NCBI GenBank assembly: GCA_020881915.1
Contig: JAJFPB010000002.1
Location: 3,534,001 to 3,598,000 of the forward strand
Length of the DNA: 64,000 nt
Reading direction: 5' to 3'
Origin: Paramyrothecium sp. XJ0827
Taxonomy: Eukaryota; Ascomycota; Sordariomycetes; Hypocreales; Stachybotryaceae
Shown in pieces: positions 45,653-54,606 of the stretch. A program made the translations under genes and the position numbers. Position 1 is the first letter of the stretch, and every line of letters begins with the position of its first letter. Below the pieces are notes generated by a model, which was given only the letters and a program-made list of their open reading frames with translations, made no database searches and was not told the origin of the DNA.

Positions 45653-48600
45653 GGCGAGGGGGGCCCAAGCACAAGCATGCACATGCGGATTTGGGAGGGG
45701 GGTCCTTTCTTCGAGGGCAGGATCGGTTGCTGTACGCAGATCAAGCGAGGGCTGGTGGCGGGATGAGCTGCCTTAGCCGCCAAGGCCGTGGGCTGAGGAG
45801 GTTCGCCACAGTGTGCAGTGCATGTTGCATGCATGCTACTCGCCATGGCTACCCCTATGCCCTCTAACCTCGACTATCGCCGACCCTATCTTCAGCAAAC
45901 CCAAACGTCCCGGAGGCCGGTCTTTCTGTATGCGTATCCATAAAGCCGTGGTCTACTGACACAGGAGTCATGGCGATCAACCAGGATACTACATAGTACA
46001 GACTGTTGCGTTGTGTTCTGCAGACCCTCCTTGTCAGAGGTCAGCGGTGTACGGACGATAGAGGGAAAGATTAAACCCCCAAATGCCGGCAGATTCCTTT
46101 CCGAACCCGCCATCTAAGAGGACAATCACGAAACTCGGTAGCACATGCCAACCTTACCTTACTCACTAACATCAAATGGCCACATCCACACAAGGTACAG
46201 CAAACGGCACGCGTTCCCTGTCACACCTCCGCCGCCCGCCGCCGCCGTCCCTGCCCTTGTGGCGGCGTTCTTCATTCGTACCTTTGTGGCTCATAAACGT
46301 TCTGGCTTACCAGATGCTCGATGCGACGCACGTGTCTCTGCTTAGTCTGGCGGCCATCGCGGCATCCGAGGGGAACCTCACCGCGTTAGGTTTTCCTTAC
46401 CTCATTTCCGTTTCCAAATCTGCTCTTCTTTTAATAACTTCCAGGCAGGAAAGCATCCTCACCAACTCGCAGAAATTCAACCCCCCATGCGGGCACGGCA
46501 AGGTTGAGACCGCCTTACGGATGGATAGCTGCTCACGCAGGAAACCCTGACAATGATAATGATGATGCCGGCGCAGGGACAGCCGTCGCACTCATTCGCT
46601 ACAATTCTCCTTATCTTCAACACCTGCCTTACATATGTACGTCAAGGGCTTCGGTTCCTTCACCGAGATTCAGGGACAGCCTGTCTTTGTTGAGCCACGA
46701 GGGGGCCCCCTTGCTAGGCGCGCCGTGCGGGCCGGGTGAGCATAAATGAGACAGAAAAGACGTGCTATCCATTCATGTGAAGGCCACTCGGCACCTGTTG
46801 GCTGCGGATCCAACGGGGATGCTTCCCACCCATTCCGTAGCGGTAAACACGGTCGCTCAGCGTGGAAAAGATCCAGTAAGTCATACATACTATACTGTAC
46901 CTGCTGCAGGCAAACACGGACATGGCACAGCAGGGCAGGGAACGTAATGCCAACCAGGAACCCCTGCTCCTCTTGATGGGCCTCTCCGGACAGAGGAGCC
47001 GACGACCGGTCGACGTGTGGGGGGATTTGTTCTTAGCCTTGCTCTATCCGTCCGCTACCATTGTAGGGAGGGCCTTTTCCGAAATTATCCATCGATGGGC
47101 GAGCTCCCATCTTGTCTCTTGTCTCGTCTGACGCACTCCCTGCCCCCGTCGACACAAGATCTAGGCAGGGTCTGGCCTCATATCAATTTCACCCTGCGAC
47201 AGGCCAGGTGGCATGCGGGCCAGGCCTTTCGGTCAAACCCTCTCCTATCTGTATCATGGTTCGATGGTGCGCCCGCTGCTTATCTTATCTGAGATCTGTG
47301 TGTCTCTGATGCACCATGTACGGAGCTGTACATTCGGTATCGGCATGCAGGAGGGTCGTGCGAGTTGTGCCAAGTTGCATTTGTCGCTTGTTAGGATCCT
47401 CGATATCTGCCAGAATGCCTGCAGTGTCGCCATTTCTGTAGATGGTCATTGATTGCACGAGCTTTGCCCGCAGCCACCGACCGGCGAGAGTCGGTCGGAT
47501 AAGAGAGTTGCACGTCGGCAGGCAGGCACATGTACAAGGCAATTAATGTGCTCTCTTCGCTGCAATGCCCGGCCTGTGCACAAGTGTCGCTGCAGCTTTC
47601 CCGAGGGCAAGCGACGAGGGTCGTTCAGTTGGAGTGTAGTGGGGGTTGCACATTCATACAGGACACTCGCCGGCTCGCCTTCGCTCACGCATACACGCAC
47701 GCAACCTTGTCCCGACATGAGAAAGACCCTGGACGCGAGTCCTGGCCCTCAATTTCTCGGGCTTCCAATGGCGAGAGAGGGGCGGCGGAACTCTGGTTCG
47801 CTCGGAAGCAGGGCAGACACCAAAAGTGGTTAAGGATGCTCTCCAGAAGCAATGCCTAACAGAGAGACGACGCGAGAACCGCAACCACTACGGCACGGTA
47901 CGACAGCTCGCCCTGCCGGAGCCATTCGTCGAATCACACCGGTCGCCCTGTTATCTTGCTTGCCCCCCACTCTCCTGCTGCTGTTCCTCTTCCTTTTTCA
48001 TCTCTTCGATCCCCCCCCTATCATTATCCTAACCCGAAGCCTGCTTCCACAATCGCCAGCGCCTCCCACTCCCTTCCCTCCCCTTCCCCCCAAAGCGGGT
48101 CTCAACGCGTGGGAGCTGTGTCGCCATCCATCACCTTGCGGGCGCAATCCTATCGAGAGTAGCAATTGTGCTCGTCGCTGAGTGGTTGCGCTTTGCGACA
48201 GATACGCCCTGTCCCTCGCCTTTCCCCTCTACGGCCGTGACCAGAACACTCGCACTCGCCCACACCCACGCCCACATCCACGCCTTGCCTCGACTCGATT
48301 CGACTGACTGATGTGCGTGCTGCTCTCCCGGGACGGTTGCCATGTTGCGTCCTAAACCAGGCACAGCTCCCCTCCGGCCGCCGCTATCCAAACCACCTAT
48401 ACCTTAGCTGCGCAAGCTACGGTACATGCGGCCCTGACGGGGCATGGCATGGCAGCGGACCCATGTCTCCCTCCACCACCCACCCCTACGTCCCTTATCC
48501 CGGATGATACACTAGGTTCTCGCTGAGCTTGTTCACTGATTTTTCCTCTCGTCCCAAAGCTTGCCCAGGAAACGGCCCGGCTTCTGCTTTGCATCCTGCA

Positions 48601-48879
48601 CTCGGATGGGCCACCCAGCCCGGGGGTGGGGTGACATCTTGGATGGGGGCAGCTTCATTGCCGCCGGCTCTGTAATCTGTATTCGCATGTAGGCCTTGTT
48701 GTTTTATTATCTGTTCACGTCCATCCACCCACCTCAAAAAGTAGCTCCTCCTCCTCCTCCTCTCCTCCAGCAACTGCGGACTCACCACCACTTCCCACCC
48801 TCGTTTCCCACAGTCCTTTCCATGGACCGATCAGTAAAAAGTCGTCGTCTGTCGACAACTTCCAGGTTCTTTGGGCCAA
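45653..48879. promoter_or_regulatory. 3.2 kb gene-free region between divergent genes
   Basis: The largest gene-free stretch in the window. All frames are short, and none shows family resemblance, intron-linked continuity or normal amino acid composition. From about 47940 to 48260 and 48720 to 48830 the plus strand is strongly CT-rich, consistent with a promoter and long 5' leader of the gene at 48880. CTCC repeats lie at 48746-48770. An upstream ORF at 48822-48935 overlaps the next gene's start. A non-coding RNA cannot be excluded by eye. Confidence 0.4.
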
Positions 48880-50373
48880 ATGACGCAATCTCCCTCCGGG
48901 TCCCCGCCATCGACATCGGCTACTCCAGCCGATGAGACGCAATTCCCTCGAGGCCATTGTCGCTACATCCTCATGACGCCTGGGCTCAAGGGCCAGCGCT
49001 GCGCGTGTGTCTCCTTCATCCACAACAAGGCCGTCCCTGGCGCCACTTGTGACTGCGGCCACTTATCCTGCTTCCATGTCGCCACGCCAGAGAACGCCTC
49101 TCCCGGAAAGAGCAGGAACGAGCTCGAGTTGTTGAAGCAAAGGGTTCAACTGCTTGAGGATCCTGCCGATTGGGCAGCACAGGGGGGTTTGGGGCCGGTT
49201 CCACAGCGTGTCCGGCAGCTCGAAGAGGTGGTGGAGAGGCACCGCGATGAAGTGCAAGCAGACATTAAAGGCGCCTATCGGAGCGTGTCTGGCGCCTGGC
49301 AGCTGGTGGAGCAGTTGCAGAAAAAGCTCTCTGCGTTCGAGGACGTCTTCCGCGCTCATAGCGACCAGTTGACCAAGGCTAGCAATGAATTGAAGGAGTT
49401 GCGCAACAGGCAGTTGGAGCTCCAAGACAGCGACGAGAGCCTCGAGGAAAGAATTGAGAGGCTGGAGGGCACCGCTGTTATGTTCCCGGCCCGGGCCACT
49501 CATGATGACATGGAAAGTGCTATTGATTCATCAAACGATGCAACATCGCTAAACCAAGCTGCGCTTTCTCGACGTCCTTCGATGGAAAGGTTGGAAGTGG
49601 TTCCACCCTCCGCGGATGTGAAATCCACCGTGACCACAGAATCGCAAGAGCCAGAGCGTCCCTCCCGTACTAGGCGACGGTCTGGGTCCTGGACTGTGCA
49701 CGTATCTCTGTTACCATCCAAGGAACAAGCTATCCCTTTCGACAGAGATACAAGTTCATACAAGCGGTGCTTGTCCCGCGGGCTGCACCGAATGGTGGCC
49801 GTAGAAGGGTCAGACAGCTCATCCTTCGCTAAAGCTGTTTCACGAGCTTTTAGGGAAGCGCTACAAGATCGCCCGTGGGAGCCCTTGCAAGTGGAAGTAC
49901 CCAAGGCTGGACCTTCCTCTTCGCTGCCCAGATTGAAGCCACTTGACGATGACATGGCGACAAAGGATTACGACGTGGAGTTCTTGCGCAACAACTGCGC
50001 CGTGTGTGATAACAACGGCAGGCCAGAGTCCGTTTACATTGCTCCTAGGAATGGCAAATTCTCCTGGGCCTTCCTGAAACAACTACCCATACACGTCGAA
50101 GGCTTGGAGTCGAGCTGGGCTTACGACCAGCATCTCGATGGGGCGGACAGCCTGGAAGAAGACGGCTCTGAGGTGCTCATGCTCCCTCCAAAGAGCTTGT
50201 CGGCGAGTCCCGCGTCGTCCCTCAAGCGGAGCATATCTGAGATATCCCTATCTACCAGGTCCAGCACGTCCTCGGCTACCAGTCAGGAGTACCTCTCGCC
50301 GAGAAGCAAGGTAGCACGCACGTGCATGTCGGGGATTGTGGAGATTTCCCAAGGAATAAGCGCAACGCTGTAG
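48880..50373 (+). CDS. Uncharacterised coiled-coil protein with SWIM-like Cys/His motif
   Basis: A single exon encodes 497 residues from the ATG before TQSPSGSPP. I do not recognise a named family. Residues 20-65 contain GQRCACVSFIHNKAVPGATC and then DCGHLSCFH. The segment CDCGHLSCFH fits CxCx4CxH, close to the SWIM zinc-binding pattern. An earlier CAC pair may contribute further ligands. A coiled coil follows at about residues 70-195 (NELELLKQRVQLLED, VRQLEEVVERHRDEV, ERIERLEGT). The middle is Ser-rich. A later conserved-looking block, DVEFLRNNCAVCDNNGRPES with YIAPRNGKFSWAFLKQLP, includes a CxxC. The C-terminal 90 residues are Ser-rich. There is no enzyme motif, signal peptide or membrane segment. 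A nuclear DNA- or protein-binding role is possible but only guessed. Confidence 0.75.
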   Translation: MTQSPSGSPPSTSATPADETQFPRGHCRYILMTPGLKGQRCACVSFIHNKAVPGATCDCGHLSCFHVATPENASPGKSRNELELLKQRVQLLEDPADWAAQGGLGPVPQRVRQLEEVVERHRDEVQADIKGAYRSVSGAWQLVEQLQKKLSAFEDVFRAHSDQLTKASNELKELRNRQLELQDSDESLEERIERLEGTAVMFPARATHDDMESAIDSSNDATSLNQAALSRRPSMERLEVVPPSADVKSTVTTESQEPERPSRTRRRSGSWTVHVSLLPSKEQAIPFDRDTSSYKRCLSRGLHRMVAVEGSDSSSFAKAVSRAFREALQDRPWEPLQVEVPKAGPSSSLPRLKPLDDDMATKDYDVEFLRNNCAVCDNNGRPESVYIAPRNGKFSWAFLKQLPIHVEGLESSWAYDQHLDGADSLEEDGSEVLMLPPKSLSASPASSLKRSISEISLSTRSSTSSATSQEYLSPRSKVARTCMSGIVEISQGISATL

Positions 50374-51220
50374 CCGCCTTGTGCGAGACCAACATTATTA
50401 TTGGTGAAAGGGGACGACACCCGCACCCGGGGTGTTGCACAAAAGAACTGGCGATTCGGGCGTAAACACAAGACCACTCAATAGGTCGAGAATCTTACCT
50501 GCATGGTAAGCGCGCGTTGATCCGCGTACACACACTTTGCGACGAGTGCACAGGATCAAACTAGAATTACTTGCAAAACATAGGATAGAGGTTGGCTTAC
50601 GGCGTTTAAACAAAGGTGGCATGGCAGTCCGGCTTCATCCCTAGCTTTCATCGCACCCATCAATCAATATACCCTTTTTTCTTCTCTCATGTTCAGTAAG
50701 TAGCATTTGTTTGACGGCTTCGCATAGGCCATGGCCAAGGTGAACTGTTGTAGGTGAGTCCAAAGGGTAATCTTGAGTTGCAGATGTGCTGCATGAGGGA
50801 GCCAACTCTTGACTACGTTATCTTGGTTAAATCGTTAGATGTCTGCTGCAGTGTACCTTAAGTTACGCGGTCCGGGCCGGGTGGGAATGATAAGGATAAG
50901 AGGTGCCCGGAGCTCCACCGACGCATTGCAGTGCTGCCGCGCCGCAACTCCCGCGCATCGCTTTAACCGAGTCAGACCTCCCTCCCATAGACCAGGAAGC
51001 TTACGGCAGTTGCACTTGTCCTCCTCCTCTTCCTTCTTTCCTCAACCTCAGCCAATAGTGCAAGCCATATCAATTCTTAGCCTTGGCCTCTGACGCCTTC
51101 GTTGCCTCTTCTTCTGGTCGCAATTGGCGCCAGCGACTCACCCTTTTTCCTCCGCTGACCTCGACCCCACCCCCCTTCTTCGCGCATCTTAGGCCATCAT
51201 TATCATCATCACGCGCCATC
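50374..51220. promoter_or_regulatory. Intergenic region upstream of NCBP3-like gene
   Basis: About 0.85 kb between tandem genes. The last 250 bp before the start are CT-rich (for example 51015-51060 and 51130-51180), typical of a fungal leader. No gene, RNA or repeat was recognised. Confidence 0.5.
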
Positions 51221-52548
51221 ATGGATCTGGACATTGAGATGGACGATGCCGGCGAGTCGTTGCATGATCCTCTTGTGGTCGATGTGCCGGGCGGAGACGA
51301 TATATTGGTACGGCCATAGCAGCAAAACTAATCCTTCCGAGTGAATCCCTCGTTGACCTCCACCCACAGCAGCCGGACGAACCCGAAGAACCTGGCGAGG
51401 TGGCCGACGACGAGCCCAAGGATGACGAAGCCAACGAGTCCAGCATCATCGTGCCCACCAAGGTGCACGTCCGAGGAGTCGACACGTTACACACCGACGA
51501 CATCAAGGCCTACGTGAAAGCACACTACGGCGTGGTGGAGAGGGTGGAATGGATTGACGACACCTCGGCGAATCTACTCTTTAGCTCAGAGCTAAGTGCG
51601 CGCGACGCCCTCGTGGCCCTAAGTGCCATTGAGGTGGCAGACGCGACCGCCCTGGCCGTTGGCGAGGCCCTCCCAGCCAAGCCCGTGGACGGCAAGCCCG
51701 AGATAACCCTACAGGTCCGCTTCGCTGTCCAGAGCGACAGGAAGCAGTCCGGCGCCGCCCTCCGCAGCCGCTACTACCTCCTGCACCCGGAGCATGACCC
51801 CGAAGAGCGCCGGCGCCGCCAGCAGGAGACGCGAACGAGGTACCGAAACCGCGACGGCGACAACCGCAGAAACGGAGGCCGCCCCAGGCGCGACTCGCGC
51901 GATCGCGATGACGAGGTGGAGACGTTCGAGGCGAGCATGTACGACGACGTGCCGCGCGCATCGAGGGACAGGCGCGAGTCCGACACGGAGGATCGGCGGC
52001 GGTCCTACGCCCAGGAGAACCGTGGGAAGGAGCTGTTCGCTGACCGGGCGAGCGGGCAGGGCAGAGACAGGAACAGGGACAGGGGCCGAGATCGGTCCGC
52101 CTCGCCGATGCGTGACCGTGACGGAGACGATGCGATAGAGGACGCACCGTCTAGTTCGTCCCGCAACAGGGTCAAGGCGCGATCCATCCGAGACCGGCTG
52201 TCCGCCGACAACCAGTCCAAGGAGCTCTTCCCGACGAGAGGTCCCAAGGGCAGGCTGAGCCAGCTCGACCAGCTCGAGAGCGCCATCGGCTCCGCCCGCC
52301 TTAAGGAGGAGGACATGCCCAAGATCGTGGCCACACCAGACGGCCCAGTCGGCGCCAGCGCCTTTAGCATCCGCGGCAGCGCCGGCCAGCGGCGCGACGG
52401 CGAGACGGGCTTCGCCATCAAGGGCGCGGCGGGGGCCAACGCGCGGGAGCTCTTCCCGAGCAAACTCGGAGGCGCGAACTCGGGCAAGGAGCTGTTTGAT
52501 GCGGGGCGCTCAAAACGAAGGCAAAAGGCAGAAGATTTATTCTCGTGA
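51221..52548 (+). CDS. NCBP3-like nuclear cap-binding protein
   Basis: Exons 51221-51307 and 51370-52548 encode about 421 residues. The acceptor could shift by one CAG codon. After an acidic N-terminus, an RRM-like NCBP3 domain spans about residues 60-145. It contains KVHVRGVDTLHTDDIKAYVK and VERVEWIDDTSANLLFSSEL, the RNA-binding core of C17orf85/NCBP3 proteins (Pfam DUF2414). Then come SRYYLLHPEHDPEERRRRQQ and a long Arg/Asp-rich tract. In the C-terminal 200 residues the tripeptide ELF recurs: KELFADRASG, KELFPTRGPKG, RELFPSKLGG, KELFDAGRSK and a final DLFS. NCBP3 binds the m7G cap and couples mRNA export to processing. It converges with the OXNAD1-like gene 289 bp away. The domain call is strong; cap binding here is inferred. 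Confidence 0.85.
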
Positions 52549-52837
52549 TACGAGAGAGTTTGGAAAATGGGCGAAAATGCTTTTCAGAGAGGAAGGGGAG
52601 GGGGCGAAAATGGGTGGAGGTAAACACTGTATTTGAGATGGGCATGAAGATTAGATACGATACCATACCGCAGCGGTCAAATGAACCCTATCACGACGGA
52701 CACGCACCTCCTCGCATTACCTACTTTTACTGTCTGCAAGGTCGCGCGGTTGTGCGCATTCGTCCACCGGCAGTGACGTTACACAGCGGCTACATTGGGG
52801 CCACCCGATCTTCCTCGCGCCTGAATCATCGCCTGGC

Positions 52838-54132
52838 TTACCACCACTTCTCCGTCAGGACCCTTTCTCGGTCAATCACCGCCCCGGGAGAGCTGGTCAG
52901 CGCCTCGGCGAAGCCGTCCGTCATGGCCGGCGGCCCGCAGATGTAGACGAGGCTCGAGGCGCCGTGTTGCCCGATGGCGGCGCGCACGTCGTCCACGGAC
53001 ATGCGCCTCCTCTGGACGTCAGGCGCCGCGATGTCGTCGACGGTGCCCGTCGCACCCCCGGAGGACTCCGTCTCGGAGGGCGGCGGCGCGCCCGTCAGGA
53101 ACAGCCGCAAGCGTCCCTTCAAGGGCTCCCCCTCGCCGGAGCGGCGGAACAGCGCGTGGATCCGGTCGTAGAACAGGACGCCGTGCAGGGACGGATCGTC
53201 GCGGCTCAGCCGGCTCCCGTACAGCACGTGCACGGCGTCCAGGCCGCGGCGCAGGCCGTCCGTCTCGGCGAGGTGGCTGAGCATGCTCACGAGCGGGTTG
53301 ACGCCCACGCCGCCCGCGACGAAGACGACCCGCGAGAAGCGCGGCGGCGGCGGGCCCCCCGGGGCGGAAGGTGCCGGGGGGAAGACGAAGCTCCCGCCCA
53401 CGCCGACGTGCAGCGTGGCCCCGAGGATGTCGCGCGGCGGGCGCCAGAGCCACGCCGCGGCCGCGTTGTCCGGGGCGTCCTGCACCGCGAGCTCCAGGTA
53501 CGGCGGGCCCCGCCCCGGGGGGTGCGGCGTCCCCGCGGCCGCGGACGGCGCGCACGTGATGGTGAAGCCGCCGGGCTTGGGCTGGCCCGGCACGAAGGTG
53601 TCGAGCCACTGGCCTGCGAGGAACTGAGGGCCACCGCGCCCCAGCGACGGGGCGGGGTGTGACAATCAGCAAGAGGGAAGCAACAGAGCGCGTGTGAGAT
53701 GCATTTGAAGCGGCTGGCCGCAAAGAGAGAGGTAAAGTTTGCTGCTTACTTTGATAGGACCGGCTTGCAGGTCGAGCCGTAGGAGACGGATTCGCTCATT
53801 CACCTGGTCTATCCGGCTCAAGGTGACGGCGTGAAGACCCTAGACGTCCTCCCAACCTGTCAGAAAAACGCCTTCCAGGGTCCAATTGGTTCTTTGAGTG
53901 GCCGATCACAAGGAAGAAGAGGGGGGGGAGGCTTCGTCGATACCTCGTCGCGCGGCTCTTGCGCCGTCCTCTCCAGATGCCCCGTCCGCGGCTCGCCCGT
54001 CGTCATGGCTCGTCGACCCGCAGGCAGTTCTGCGCGAGTGTGGCCGGCGGCGATTGTGGACGCGGGCTTGGGGCGGTGTGTGAGGCGTCGCGGCCACGAG
54101 GAGAAGCAACCCTTTCGTATGGCGTGCCGCAT
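52838..54132 (-). CDS. OXNAD1-like FAD/NAD(P)-binding oxidoreductase
   Basis: Exons 53944-54132, 53750-53839 and 52838-53623 encode about 354 residues. The introns are 104 and 126 bp. Splicing joins HLERTAQEPRDE to GLHAVTLSRIDQVNERIRLL and then to FLAGQWLDTFVPG, a ferredoxin-reductase type FAD-binding barrel. The NAD-binding lobe has VFVAGGVGVNPLVSMLSHLA, VHVLYGSRLS, and VYICGPPAMTDGFAEAL near the C-terminus. The first 30 residues are Arg/Lys/Ser-rich with no acids (MRHAIRKGCFSSWPRRLTHR), which suggests mitochondrial import. A second in-frame ATG at 54004-54006 could serve a cytosolic form. The third exon is very GC-rich, creating spurious long frames on the other strand. The substrate is unknown. 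The fold call is firm and OXNAD1 is the best named match. Confidence 0.85.
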
Positions 54133-54606
54133 AAGAGGAAATCCAGCCCGTCTCTATGCAGGGTCTGGGGTCTTTCCTTTGTGCTTTATCGCGAGTGGGA
54201 TGAATGGGTTGGGAGAGGAGAGGTGGGGAGAGTTTCGCTTATGACGCACCCATGGAGCCAAGATGAACAACTCCAAAGTCTCCGTCTTCGCGATCCGTCG
54301 TTGTGGACAAATGCGCCTCGTACAGCCATCGCAATCACAACGTGTATCCTCTGAAATGGGCTTTTTTTGCAACCGGTCGAGGTTGTTTATGTATTCACAG
54401 AGTTATTTTTTGGCGTTGCAAGTCATACATCAACACTACCAATCAAAACTTCCTGACCATACTGGACGTGTATCCATCGCTAGAAGTCCATACATGGTTG
54501 AACGACCCCTTTGCCATCTGGTCTCTATCATTTTGTGCTCGCCTGCGCATCATCAAATAGCCTTCAAAAGCACACGACCCCCCGTAAGCGCATCGCCTTA
54601 CGGTCC
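54133..54606. other. Gap between OXNAD1-like gene and AP-1 gamma
   Basis: About 470 bp comprising the promoter of the OXNAD1-like gene and the 3' flank of APL4. No gene or repeat recognised; AT-rich from 54355 to 54440. Confidence 0.5.

Noticed and set aside
52964..53723. Long Arg/Pro/Ala frames antisense or out of frame to the OXNAD1-like exon
   Set aside because: They are artefacts of the very high GC content of that exon.
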